From NCBI GenBank assembly GCA_014218235.1, contig JACBKR010000781.1, forward strand, positions 558,001 through 622,000: a stretch of DNA of 64,000 nucleotides, in the 5' to 3' direction. The position numbers were made by a program, and so were the translations under genes. This DNA is from Colocasia esculenta. Lineage: Eukaryota; Streptophyta; Magnoliopsida; Alismatales; Araceae. The first letter of the stretch is position 1. The number at the start of each line of letters is the position of its first letter. The notes under the pieces are model-generated. The model was not told the origin of the DNA. It worked only from the letters and a program-made list of their open reading frames with translations, and made no database searches. Below are positions 23,901 to 34,842 of the stretch, piece after piece.

Positions 23901-25144
23901 ATTTCCTTCCTTATCTCCCACTTTCTCTTATTTATCCACCTAATATGGCTAGGGAGAGAGCTAATTTCGTGGGTAATGGTTTAGGATAGGATTAGGACTT
24001 TTATTAAGATATTTATAAGCTAGTTTAGTCATTATCTTATCCCTTTTTAATTTATTTAAATATTAACTCCGAATTTACACATTTATTTCCCATATTCTAG
24101 CATTAATCCACTAATTGGCTTAGGGAGAGATCTAATTTTATGGCTAATGTGTTAGGATGGGATGGAGACTCTTTTTAAGATATATATGAGTCATATTAGT
24201 ACTTTAATGACCCCTTTTTAATTAAGAGATAATATAGTTACGAATTTCCCTATTTAATTTGGGTCTCTTATATTTAACCCAATTGTCTCACATCTAAATC
24301 CCAATTTTAGATTAGGATAGAGTCCTATTGGGTTAGACTAGGGTTAGGACTCTTTTTAAGATGATTAAGAGTTAAAATACTCATTATCTTAACCCTTTTC
24401 TATTTATTAATATTTTAGGTACGAATTTAGCTTAATTATCTCCCATCTCATGATGGGCTCTTCTTATTTGGGTCCAACAATTTATGTTAGGTCCATTAGT
24501 AAAACCCATTACTAATTTGACTTAATGGGTATTGATTTGATTCCAATTATTCACCATTTATCCTTATGTAAATCTATTTATCACACTTATTCAAGTAATT
24601 TTATATTTTTGAATTGAATAAATATTATTCATGCCAATATTTCTAATATTCATCTTTTGGGCAATTACTCTTGGCCCAATAACTCATGTGAGTCTAGTTG
24701 TACAACCCATGTACTTACTTTACTTATTAGATTTTTAATTATCCTTTTATTAGAGAATTTATTCATGGGCCAAGATTGTCCGTTGGTCCAAATATCATAA
24801 TGGACTATCATCCCATATTATTTAAAGTCTACCCACATGTTTATTTTTATTTATAATCCACTTTGGGTCAGAAAATAATGGATTCTTCGACTTATTCCTT
24901 AATTATGCTAATAAGTCGCATAAATTCTTAAACTTGGTCTAAACGATTTTTCTGTGCCCAAATTTCTTGATAGGTCATTAGAGAACATTATTTAAAGTAT
25001 ATCTACTATTTTTACAAAATTTTTATAGGGGTTTATACGCATGCAATAATGATGTGTATCGTTTTAATTAATTGAATTTATTAATAGATGAAATTTCTAT
25101 TTATCTATAATTTTTAATTAATAAATTTTTTCCGGGGTACTACA
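20937..25144 (-). repeat. R2 5' LTR (4,208 bp)
   Basis: Copy of 15418-19618. Visible differences are mainly C/T and A/G substitutions plus a 6-base indel near 23123. It carries the same donor-like site, 168-bp array, TCGCGA island and acceptor-like site. Confidence 0.95.
23115..23618 (-). repeat. 168-bp degenerate tandem array in R2 5' LTR
   Basis: Unit starts (minus strand) at 23618, 23450 and 23282, again exactly 168 bases apart, as in the other LTR. Confidence 0.85.
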
Positions 25145-25149
25145 CTCTA

Positions 25150-26036
25150 CCTCGGCCTCCCTGGAAGAATTTCTTAATCTGCTTACCCCATTTTCCTATT
25201 CCAGACGATGAAGAAGCTCCAGAGGGTACTTTTCCTTTACTACTTCCTCCTGACGGTTGCGGATACCGAAAACTACTTGAACCCAATCCACCTGCCTGAG
25301 ACTGCCCTTGCCTAGCCCGAACAGTCCTCTCAAGTACTGCTGCTCGCTGAGCTGCCTCCTCTACTGTTCTACACATCAATGGAATTACTGCATCTTGCAA
25401 TTCCGGCCTCAGACCTCGAATAAAGTATTCCACCATCATTGTGTTATTTGACACAACATATGGGGCATACCTACTCAAGGCTATAAACCTCATCTGATAT
25501 TCAAGCACCGAAAGATTCCCCTGCTGAAATGTCCTGAATTGCTCTCTCTTCATTTGCTGAATTTGCATTGGGAAGAAGGAATCATTAAAAACTGTCAAGA
25601 ATTCCGACCATGGGATAGTATCCTCCTCCCTGCCTGTAAAAACTGTCTGCATCTTCAGCCGCCACCATTCCTGCGCAAACCCTCGTAACTGGTATGCTGC
25701 AAGTAATACTCTGTCTTCCTGGGGACACCTCATTATTGTAAAAACCCTTTCAATCTCATGTATCCAGTGTTCCGCTGTATCCGGGTTGGGGCCTCCCGAA
25801 TATGTAGGGGGTTGCAATCTCAAAAATTGCTCCACAAGCACCGTAATCCCCTCTCTATTAACTGGTCTTACTGGAACTGCCGATTGCACAGGTACTACAG
25901 GAGGTACCTCTACTCTGGGTGGGGGTGGAACTGGAGCTATAGGTACAGCCTCCTCCGGTAATGGTGGTACTACTTCGCTGGTTGCACCGGTGGTTGCTGA
26001 TCCAATCTTACTCGAATTTCTGTTAAACTCTCCCAA
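25150..26036 (-). pseudogene. R1 gag, capsid part
   Basis: About 295 codons on the minus strand. A proline/valine-rich N-terminal part precedes a Ty3 gag domain with blocks LRLQPPTYSGGPNPDTAEHW, RGFAQEWW and SVLEYQMRFIALSRYAP, followed by a Ser/Gly-rich linker. The open frame has no ATG at its upstream end. The likely original ATG (26112-26110) reads into a TAA after 11 codons in another frame, so the start region is frameshifted. The gene is cut at 25150 by R2 and resumes at 15417. Confidence 0.9.
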
Positions 26037-26251
26037 ATTCTTTCTATCATCCTCTGGGTAGGATCCCCTCCTGATCCTTATCCATCACCACCTACATCTC
26101 TCCTTTCGGCCATTATTAAACCTACACAAATATTATTTCAAACAACACAATACACAAGAAATCAATACAAAATCAGGGTCACTACCAGCAATGAATTACA
26201 GTAGAGACATGACTATGTATTTCCAATTCCTTTATATTCTTACGGACTTCT

Positions 26252-26263
26252 GCTCTGATACCA
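26252..26263 (-). promoter_or_regulatory. R1 primer binding site (initiator Met tRNA)
   Basis: Minus strand TGGTATCAGAGC, two bases from the 5' LTR boundary at 26266. Confidence 0.9.
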
Positions 26264-26265
26264 AC

Positions 26266-28291
26266 TGTGACGGACCAAGCCATTCAGACCCGCTAACCCA
26301 TTAGCAAGCCTGAATCGAGTCCGCCTCCCGCGAACGGGCCGAAGCCTCGCAAGGGATATCGAACCACGAGTCCAAAGAAATATAAAGGAATTAAACTCAA
26401 ACATTCATAAGATCTGTCAATCTCACAAATATTTACATGAATGTACATAGTCATAGCACAACTGTAGTCAAACTACAACAGAACCTGGGGCATACCCCGA
26501 GGTGTACAATAGTAAAGTAGAACTACACTGCTGGTGGTGCAGACCCTCCACTGGACGATGGTCACGAAATCTCTGGATCTCCCTCACCTGGTAGGAGGTA
26601 GGGGTGAGCCTCACGTGTCACTGGCTCAGTAGGGAAACTCCCTAGAAACCGAGCAAACCAACACAAGTAGCAAAGCAGGAAATGCTACACTAACAATTTA
26701 TAACAATATAGGCAGGATGTAAAACTGTAAGAATAGCTTACCACTTGCCGCTTAATAGGAACAACATAATTAAATAAACGACAACACCAAACAAGTGTAC
26801 GAGCTACTGTAGGAAACCGCCATACTCAAGCCACGTCAACTGGTTCGCGACACCAGTAACTGATCCGGACAAACCACACAGGACCACCTCTCAGTCTCGC
26901 AACCACGGACGAAAGGTCCAGCTGCCGCTCCACTAAACAAGTACAAGAACTGTGGAGTCCAACTAAACCACCACAACCTGCAAGTCACACACCTCGCAGG
27001 CCCATGCCTAGCACCTTTAGGGACTCTGGCTTGAGCTCCCTAAAGTGAGACACTGGAAAACAGGACTAGCTGGGGTCCAGTACGTCTACTGGTGTCCGTC
27101 TCCCTCAACTACGAGCGCGCTACAAGCGACAACACAACTAACTCTCTAGTCGTTGTCCCACTGCCGTCTTTCCCTCAGCCGGACGTACTACTCAACACTA
27201 GAGTGAGGGTGTCCAGGAAGAAGACAAGACCTCGTCGGTATCTAGTACCGGGACAAGCCCCGAGCACTCACGTGCCTGGCTCACACAAAACCTGGGGCTC
27301 CCAACTGAAGAGGTATCCATGGAAGACGTCAAACTACACACTACGTACACATAAACCACGTGCGCAACGCTCAAGCCACATGAACAAGTAAACTACACAC
27401 CACACGCTCCTCGAGCGACGAGAGTGCCAAAGCACCTCTTTCCTCACCATACACCCGAACTGTACTAAACAGATAATTCTACACCAACATTTATACTTGA
27501 AAGACAATATTCGGCTATTGTCGCGGCGGCGCAATAGACTGCAGCGACCGCGACAGCTGGTGCGATCCCTGTCTTGAACCCTTCAATCTAATCACCCAAA
27601 TCTCTTTATAATTATTAGTTCACAGTCCGTTTTCATGCTTTAATGTGTTCCTACACATGCTATCTACACTTTAGAAAGTAGGAAACACATTAACCACTTC
27701 ACACGAGAAATTCACGGATCATAACACTGGAAATCTCCCTACCTTCGCGAAGTACGCGAAGATTGAAGCTCGTACGAGGTTCCCTCCACTCCAAGCAACG
27801 TCCTCGCGGTGGAAGCTCGTCGAACCAAGCTCTAGTAAGTCAAATCGCCAAGAAATCTCCACAGCAAATCCCCCTGGCCGAGCAGAGCTTTCACCAGCTC
27901 TGTTCTGCTAGGGTTACTTAAAAACATAACGCAGTTAAGAACGCGACGCTCTTCATGACCGCGACCTAAACGCGACACTCTTGGCTGTCGCGATAAGCCT
28001 GCTGACGTCACCCGAGCTCCCAGCCTGCGACACGCGGCAGACATGCATACGTTCACTTAAACCGGTGGTGACATGAACGCGACGCCACGGTCTGTCGCGA
28101 TCATAACGCGACGCCCCTCACTGTCGCGATCAAATCGCGACCCTCAAATCGACCGCGTTAAAAACCGAGAAACAGATAACACTTTGGGCAAAACCTCAAA
28201 ACCTGCAGGATCACCTGCTACACACCTGTCATCGGCCATACACTGGCCTCCACGTCCACACAAGAACGATCCGAACGGTCGGAACGTTACA
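26266..28291 (-). repeat. R1 5' LTR (2,026 bp)
   Basis: Copy of 9521-11620. It is 74 bases shorter, mainly through two deletions: about 25 bases near 27388 and about 51 bases near 27540. Both are in or near the TCGCGA-rich part. Confidence 0.95.
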
Positions 28292-28296
28292 ACAAG

Positions 28297-29046
28297 CATT
28301 AGCTAGACTCAAAAGTATGAAATTTGAGAGAGGATTTGAAGTGTTGGCATGTTGTTAACCTTGATGGAGAGAGCTGAAAGAATACATATACAAAGGGATT
28401 GGTAATTGACATCAAGGAGCTCCCAAGTCCGAGAGCTTCAGTCCGATAGAAGCAGCAGCCCATGCCAGCATTTCCTCAGTGGCCATGTAACTTCCACTGT
28501 GTAAGATAGGAATCCCCGAGGTTCCAATAACTCATGCTTTCCTTCGTACACCGAGTATCTGAACAAGTTTCTGAATGGCCCAACGAGGGAACTGGTAAAG
28601 GCTGGACACAAATGATAGCGTTAGTGTCAAAACGTACGTTAGGGAGAACTTTCAGGTACGTTTCAATGGTCCATTACTTCTACTACATAACCTCAAGAAA
28701 TGCAGAGTGGGAAAATGTGGAAAGAACGCGGCCAAATTTATGCCATCACCACCAGATTAAAACCCACAACAGGAATTAAACGGTTCAACTGTAGATATCG
28801 ATGTTTATAATGCGATCAACATTACCGAAGAACAAGCTTTCCATTCAGGGCTGCCACCTATTAAACATCCCAAAAGACTCCCGGCCGGGTGGAGCTTGCA
28901 ATATATCAGACTGCAGCTTCGGTACAAGAATCTATACAGATCACACAGCTACATGCATGCATGTTATCACATGATATAGATTGAAAGCATGCATGTTGGG
29001 TCGCTTATCTCTCCACACAAAATTCCTACCACAATCCTTGCCTAAT
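28297..29046. other. intergenic, 3' flank of the LRR gene
   Basis: No gene or repeat recognised. It lies between the R1 insertion site and the stop codon of the minus-strand LRR gene, so part of it is probably that gene's 3' untranslated region. Confidence 0.5.
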
Positions 29047-30918
29047 TCAATCCCGTCTTTCCTTCTTTCTCCTCCTACGATAAGCACAGTAAGATCCACA
29101 AACAACTGTAGGAACGAAACCAATCACGACACCCAGACCGTACGGCAACGGCATGAAGGTAATTCTGAACCTTTCTTCCATGGCATCAGTACTGCCAGGC
29201 CAGAGAGCAGGGCAACTTTGAAGGGGTCCTCCATACAGGCCTGGGTTTCCTTCATAGCTCAAACACGAGAAGGTAAGGAACTGGCGGCTCTGGGGGACTA
29301 GGCCTTCCAGGTGGTTGTAAGCAACGCTGAACTCGGATAAAAATGTAAGATTGTCCAAGCTAGGAGGGATCTTTCCTGACAGATTATTATGAGATAGGTC
29401 CAGAGATTCCAGTCTGAGCATGCCTGACAACTCCTCGGGGATGGATCCCGAGAAGTTATTGTTGCTCAAGTTCAAAACTGTAAGCCCCATCAACTTGCCG
29501 AATCCTTTCAAAATAGGGCCATTCATGTGATTGCAACTGAGGTCCAACGTGGGAGGAATCAGAAAGAAGCGCATATATTGCACCTCTGTGCTTCTGTCGT
29601 GTCTGGAGTGGAATGGGAATTCGATGGCGGAGTTGTCAGTACTGGAGACGTTGGGGGAACGGAGGCTGATAAGACTTGCCAGTGCCTCGGGGATGACCTC
29701 AACAAAACTGTTGTTCGACAGATCCACGTAGAAGAGGTGGACGAGGTCCCCCAGCCATTGAGGAATAGCTACACCAAGGCGATTGGAGGATAGGTCCAGC
29801 AGTCTCAGCTCCGCACAACGCCTTACCCAGGAAGGAACGGAGCCAGACAGACGGCAATTCGCAATCACGAGGGCCTTCAAGCTCTTAAAACCTGCAATCC
29901 GATCTTCCGACAATGTTTCCCCAAAAAAATTCGCGGAAAGGACGAGAACCGTTAAGTTCCGGCACTGTGAAAGGGCCTTAAGCGCCTGCGAGACGTTGGA
30001 CAAGGTGTTGCTCGCGAGCGACAGGGACGAGAGCGCCTGCAGGTTCTTAAAGCTCCAGGGTACCCGACCACGGAGTTGATTCTTTGCAAGGTTCAAGGTT
30101 TCCAACTCTTTACGAGACGACAGGGCCCTGGGGATTCGACCGACGAACCCGTTGGAATCGAGGCGAAGGGTGCGGAGACGAGGCAGTGTCGTGAAATTTA
30201 GCCAGCCGATCCTTCCGGTCAGAAAATTCTTCCCTAGATCGAGCGAGGTGAGCATCGAGCAGAACGAGAGCGAAGCGGGAAGACTGCCGTTGAACCTATT
30301 GGAACGACCAGAGAACCATCGGAGCTTCCTCAGGCCGTCGAACGCATCAGGGATGGGCCCGTGCAAACGGTTGCTACTGAGATCGAGCACCTCCAGCTGG
30401 CGCAGTCGGAACAGCTCCGGGGAGACGCCGCCGCCGAGCGAGTTCTGGGAGAGGTTTAGGACCTTCAATTCGTCCAAGCCCAGCAAGGCCTTCCAGCCGA
30501 CAGCTCCCTCGAGGCCCAGCTTCCCGAGCTGCAGCGCCACCACCCTCGTCTCCGGCGGGTTGCTGGAGGCGTTCCTCGAGGAATTAGATGAGACGCCGCA
30601 GGTGACTCCTGTCCAGCGGCAACAATTAAGCGAGACGACGGGGGACCAGAGGGGAACGCCCGAAACAAGGCTACTGGAGAAAGCTAACAAGGTATCGTTG
30701 TCTCTGGAGTTGCAGACGAGAAACTGGGAGCCCTGGCTGCGGGCGGAGAGGAGGAGGAGGAAGAAGAGCAAATGAGGAGGCGGCGGAGGAGGAAGCCCAC
30801 TGAGCAGTGCAGAGGGAGCAGCGCCCGCGAGCCTCGAATCCTTGGCGACCCTTCCGAAGCGCCGTCGCTGGTCATGGGCGTCTCGATCCTGCAGAGGAAG
30901 CCAGCGGGTGTTCGCCAT
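29047..30918 (-). CDS. LRR receptor-like protein, PSKR-related, no kinase
   Basis: Predicted cell-surface protein of 623 residues in one exon. An N-terminal hydrophobic stretch after a run of prolines (about 49-58) is the probable signal sequence, although the 40-residue arginine-rich leader before it is unusual. Next come an LRR N-terminal cap (C69, CC99-100, C107), a long plant-type LRR array (LxxLxLSxNxLxGxIP), and a short non-LRR island around EFPFHSRHDRSTEVQYM before the last repeats. That island position is typical of phytosulfokine receptors and PSY1R. Residues 593-613 form a membrane helix, followed by the basic tail RRRRKKERRD and a stop. Those receptors carry a kinase at this point; this one has none, so it is either a true receptor-like protein or a truncated receptor. 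The ATG at 30918 is the first after an in-frame stop. Ligand unknown. Confidence 0.85.
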   Translation of the reverse strand: MANTRWLPLQDRDAHDQRRRFGRVAKDSRLAGAAPSALLSGLPPPPPPHLLFFLLLLSARSQGSQFLVCNSRDNDTLLAFSSSLVSGVPLWSPVVSLNCCRWTGVTCGVSSNSSRNASSNPPETRVVALQLGKLGLEGAVGWKALLGLDELKVLNLSQNSLGGGVSPELFRLRQLEVLDLSSNRLHGPIPDAFDGLRKLRWFSGRSNRFNGSLPASLSFCSMLTSLDLGKNFLTGRIGWLNFTTLPRLRTLRLDSNGFVGRIPRALSSRKELETLNLAKNQLRGRVPWSFKNLQALSSLSLASNTLSNVSQALKALSQCRNLTVLVLSANFFGETLSEDRIAGFKSLKALVIANCRLSGSVPSWVRRCAELRLLDLSSNRLGVAIPQWLGDLVHLFYVDLSNNSFVEVIPEALASLISLRSPNVSSTDNSAIEFPFHSRHDRSTEVQYMRFFLIPPTLDLSCNHMNGPILKGFGKLMGLTVLNLSNNNFSGSIPEELSGMLRLESLDLSHNNLSGKIPPSLDNLTFLSEFSVAYNHLEGLVPQSRQFLTFSCLSYEGNPGLYGGPLQSCPALWPGSTDAMEERFRITFMPLPYGLGVVIGFVPTVVCGSYCAYRRRRKKERRD

Positions 30919-31121
30919 GTAATTTAGCACCCTTTCCTCCTCTTCTCAAATCTGTAGCATCTTCGCCGGGGAAGACCAGGAGACGCAGGCGGCGGTCACG
31001 TCGGAAGACTCGATCCTGATCCAAAAAGGTCGCTCAGTCCGTGGGACCAATATGAACCCGCCACGGTCCACCGGCACATTAATTGTGACCCGGTTTGGGA
31101 CTTATCAGCCATCAATCCTGG

Positions 31122-31586
31122 TTAGGGGTGTAAATGGGTGGATTTAGACTGTCACAATTTAAATCCAGTTTAGTTCAACATTAAAATAATATAACTCAAA
31201 TTCAACTCAAATTTAATAGATCAAAGTAAAACAAATTCATGGTAGCTCATTGGGACCCGTTTCAACCTATCAAACTAATATATAGATAGATTCACTATTT
31301 TAATTTAAACATGTTTTAATTTAAAAGGAACTGTTGGTATGATGGAAACCGATTTTTTTATTTAAGCATGTTTTTAATGCATGTGTAGGTATGGTGGTTA
31401 TTGATAGGTATGATTGTTATTGATGTCTCTTAGTCCAATGAGCTAACCCGAGTCCAACCCATCAAGTGATGAGTTTGATAAATGAGCTTCAAAAGAGATC
31501 TATGGGCCATCATATTTTTAACCCAAATTGAGTCTGGAGTGGACTACCCATTGGGCTTCAAATTAACCCAGCCCATTGACACCCAT
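31122..31586. mobile_element. hAT-type non-autonomous element (465 bp)
   Basis: Identical 8-bp flanks AATCCTGG (31114-31121 and 31587-31594). Termini TAGGGGTGTAAATGGG on the left and the imperfect inverse of ATGGGTGTCAATGGG on the right resemble known plant hAT ends. AT-rich interior, no transposase. Confidence 0.8.
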
Positions 31587-31594
31587 AATCCTGG

Positions 31595-32942
31595 CCAATG
31601 ATGCCTTCACATCCAGCAAAATGTAAACATGATTTGTACCTCGTCTTAACTATAATTTGGTTACACATTAGAAAATATGTGTCATGTTTGAAAAAGTTTG
31701 ATCTCCTACTCTTATCTCTATCATAGATTATCGGATGTTGTGAAAATTTTGACGATGACAATGTGTCGAGTCCTTCTTGTAGGAGGTTTGCAAGGAAAGT
31801 AGAAGGTTGACTATCAATACATCAGGGTCTATATAGTGTAGTTAGGTAAATGACCCCTTGGTAGACCAGCGCTAGGGTTCCAAGGGTGCTCCATCCTTTC
31901 TCGTGAAGATTAGGGTAGTAGACTATTGTTGAGGAGCTATGGCGACAGATTACCATTGTCGAAGGGTGATGATGACTATTTGATATAGACCATTGCGTCA
32001 ATAAGATGTTGAGAAGTAGAGGTGGTGCATCTATTTGCAAACAATCGCCTCCCTAGAGAGCATGATATATTGGAATTCAAAGAGGCAAAATCAAGGGTGT
32101 AGAATATGCTTTGACATTTCCTCCCTTGCATCCCTTAAATTGAACCAAAGAGGCAAAAAACAAACATCACCATCCTATATCACTTGGGTCATCTTGTCTT
32201 CCTCCCACCCTTCCATCGCCTCGGGTATCTTCATCCAGAGTAAAACTCCTCCTCTTATCGAACACTCAGATGGTGAGGTAGAGTATGATAAATGAATCAT
32301 CGTCCTCCTCAGAACACCTCACTAACTATTCTGAGCACTTCCAGAGCTGCTGGGTCCTCTTCAAACTCAACAATTCCTTAACCATTTAACATCATACTTG
32401 GAGAGGGGTTTCTCGGCCCTCTGGCTCAAATCAAAAGTCCCTAGTTATCCAGCTCGACCCAGTAGGCGATAGTCTGATTTGCCTAGTAAATGCCCAATAG
32501 GGCCTGCATGAGTGAAAACCCGTGTAGTAGATACAAGACTTCTAAACCCGTGCCCCACGCACATACAAATTTTATATCTATCACACAAGTAGAAACTGAC
32601 CTGTGAGGCAATCAGGCAGATACAAGACCTCTAAACCCCGTGCCCCATGCACATATATATTTTATGTCGGTTAGAAATTAACCATGCAATTAGATAATAA
32701 ACATAACTTAAAAAGAAAAAGAAAGATCTATTACATTTTAATGCACTTTTAACCTCTTCATTGAATAGACACAGAACAAAATGATGATAAGAATTACAGA
32801 TTATACGGCGTTCTTGTCCTTGGCGTTGCCCTATTAACTAAAAATGCCTATTTAATATCTTGAAATTTTTTTACTTATAACTTGATATGAAATGATTTAT
32901 TACAAGCAGGAGAAGCAAATCTACTCTAGACTCTAATCCGGC
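31595..32942. other. intergenic, no gene recognised
   Basis: No domain-bearing frame on either strand. Contains one direct repeat (32529-32574 and 32618-32665). The remainder is not assignable. Confidence 0.5.
32529..32665. repeat. diverged direct repeat, period 89
   Basis: A ~46-base block starting AGATACAAGAC.TCTAAACC at 32529 recurs at 32618 with a few substitutions and one inserted base. Confidence 0.8.
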
Positions 32943-34099
32943 GTGATACGGGGAGTTCCCACAGGTCGGCTGGAGCATCGGCTTGCCAGACCTCCCAGAA
33001 TACCACAACCAACGTCACAATGTGGCTTGGACTGAAAATCTCGATGTGGTCTAGATCGACAACTCAAGTCGTCTAGACTGACCTATTTTCACCCCTTGGG
33101 ACGACACAGAAGCTCGACCAAAGATGAGGCTTAGCCAGCTCGGTCGTAACCTGTCACGTCCTAATAAAAGTCTATTTATCAGAAATGTAAGACCCGGCCC
33201 CCTTGGGCCCTTGGCCCCATCCTCAAGGTCGCAACAAGCGCCTGGTAGGGACATGGTCACGCCAGAGCGGCCTGCCGCGACGGGTTCGATGACGCGCCGA
33301 CCCCATCTGCCGCGACTTGATCCTCGTCGCGACGCTCGGGGCTGTCGCGAGTGTGTTCCGACAGGACTTGACCGCTGTCCCGTCTGTCAGAACGGTCGTG
33401 TCGAGTGGCAGGTTCGTACAGCGTTGACGCGACCTGCCAGGCCGTCGCGTTTGCTTTTCCAGTCTTCGAGGTTTGACCGTGCTTTTTGTAGCACCCTTGA
33501 TTTTTTTCAAATCAAGAAAAATGAAATTTTATTATTTAATAAATAAGATAAATCAATTTAATTATATTAAAGGGAGAATACATGGAATAAAAGAGAATTA
33601 ATGCAATACCCATTAAGCTAAATTATTAATGAGTTACTCTAATAACCCAAACCAAATAAATTAGGCCCAATTAGTGATAGCCCATCTTGAGAGGAGAAGT
33701 AATTAGGTGAAATTCGTACCTAATTAATTAATAAATAGAAAAGGGTCAAATTAACTATTAAAATAAGTCATATCTATCCTAAAAAGAGTCCTATACTTAC
33801 CCTAAACCCTTACCCACGAAATTGAAACCCTTCCCAACTCTATTAGGTAGATAAATAAGAGAAAGTGAGAGATAAATGTCAATTTTCGGAGTTGGATGAG
33901 AAAGAAAGAGTTTTAGGTGATTTAGAACTCTATAAGCCATCAAAACACCCCCCATTTGACCCTAGTACCCCACAATTTCGTGCTAAGACCTTTGGAGATG
34001 AAGAGGAGAAGATCTGGACCAAGGAGCATGGAAGGAGAAGGCTTGGAGCAACAAGGGGTTTTCTTATTTTCGTCATTCAAACTAGGACTTTCTTACTTC

Positions 34100-34125
34100 A
34101 GGAAAAAGGTAGGCAATCTCTCAAG
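34100..34125 (+). promoter_or_regulatory. conserved splice-donor-like site in R3 LTR
   Basis: AGGAAAAAG|GTAGGCAATC with GT at 34109-34110. It is identical in core to the R2 and R4 sites. With the acceptor-like CAG at 36231-36233 it would define a leader intron of about 2.1 kb containing the tandem array and the GC island. Inferred from sequence only. Confidence 0.5.
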
Positions 34126-34170
34126 AAAAAATCGTGAAATAATTACCCTAGGTAAAGTTCATGTACTTCT

Positions 34171-34842
34171 TCAAAAGCCCTATCATTTCGTGGTATTCTG
34201 ATCATCCATTTGGGCGAATTTAATTCGTGAAGTCCTGCTGTACCATGAACCCTAAATCTCATGTTCTCTCTAATTCCTTGCATGTACTTGTTCCCATTCT
34301 ATGAGAAAATTCTCAATGATACTACAGTGTAATAGCTTTCAAACGCCCTTGGTTTCGTTCTATTTCGATCTTCCATGAGGGAGATTTAAATCTTTGAATC
34401 CCTGTCTGTTTCCTGTACTCAACTCTTCATGATAACTTTTAAACTTCTTGCATACTTGATGTCCTGCCATGATAAAATTCAATAAAATACTACTTCGTGT
34501 TAGCTTTCAAATGCCGTTGTTTCATAATTTTTCATCAAGTGTACATCTCTAATTAATTCGTTGAACCCTGACTGCGCCTGTTTAGGTCACCGAAAAGTAA
34601 CATGATCAATGCATATCTAAACCTTGTCTATTTTCAAATTAATCGTGCATGTTGATAGATGTACATGTCTACTTTCGTTTAGAACTAGTTTCATGCTTTT
34701 TGAATCACCGAGCTATTTTTATGGAATTTAGAACGTCCCTGTATCACAGAGGACTCGACCTGAGAAAAAGAAAAAAAAGGCAACCCACCTGTTATCGCGA
34801 CGGCGCGATCCGTCGCGATATCAGCCGTGTCGCGCCCTACAG
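34171..34842 (+). repeat. 168-bp degenerate tandem array in R3 5' LTR
   Basis: Units start at 34171 (TCAAAAGCC), 34339 (TCAAACGCC), 34507 (TCAAATGCC) and, weakly, 34675 (TCGTTTAGA...GTTTCATG), each exactly 168 bases after the last. Unit ends also correspond: ATGAGAAAATTC...ATACTAC...AGCTT in unit 1 and ATGATAAAATTC...ATACTAC...AGCTT in unit 2. Confidence 0.85.

Larger units (their letters stand above)
15418..25144 (-). mobile_element. R2: gag-only LTR retrotransposon with 4.2-kb LTRs, nested in R1
   Basis: LTRs at 15418-19618 and 20937-25144 are nearly identical (a few dozen differences, mostly transitions). Identical 5-bp target duplications CTCTA (15413-15417, 25145-25149) show that it inserted into R1 gag. 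The internal region is only 1,318 bp and holds a PBS (20923-20934), gag, and a polypurine tract (19619-19631). There is no protease, reverse transcriptase, RNase H or integrase. It is therefore non-autonomous, like the described TR-GAG class, but its LTRs are more than three times its internal length. Its gag resembles that of R3 far more than that of R1, and its PBS and PPT neighbourhoods match R3. Confidence 0.95.
9521..28291 (-). mobile_element. R1: Ty3 (Tekay/Del-like) LTR retrotransposon, interrupted by R2
   Basis: The element has two LTRs (9521-11620 and 26266-28291), each TG...CA. It is flanked by identical 5-bp target duplications ACAAG (9516-9520 and 28292-28296). Read on the minus strand, the order is LTR, initiator-Met PBS, gag, protease, reverse transcriptase, RNase H, integrase, chromodomain-like tail, LTR. 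That is the Ty3 order, and long LTRs plus the integrase tail fit the Tekay/Del chromoviruses (inference). R2 splits gag at 15417/25150; without R2 the element is about 9.0 kb. The sequence in front of the 3' LTR resembles the usual Tekay end but the purine run is degenerate. Coding is broken by several stops and frameshifts, so R1 cannot move by itself. Confidence 0.95.

Noticed and set aside
30152..30775. 207-codon plus-strand frame opposite the LRR gene
   Set aside because: Shadow of the GC-rich minus-strand LRR coding sequence, whose protein is clearly recognisable.
33956..34201. LTR-encoded peptide similar between R3 and R2 (KKVGNLS.KN.EII)
   Set aside because: The similarity is as strong in the DNA as in the protein, and the frame is broken in R4. 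It is better explained by a conserved splice-donor-like site.
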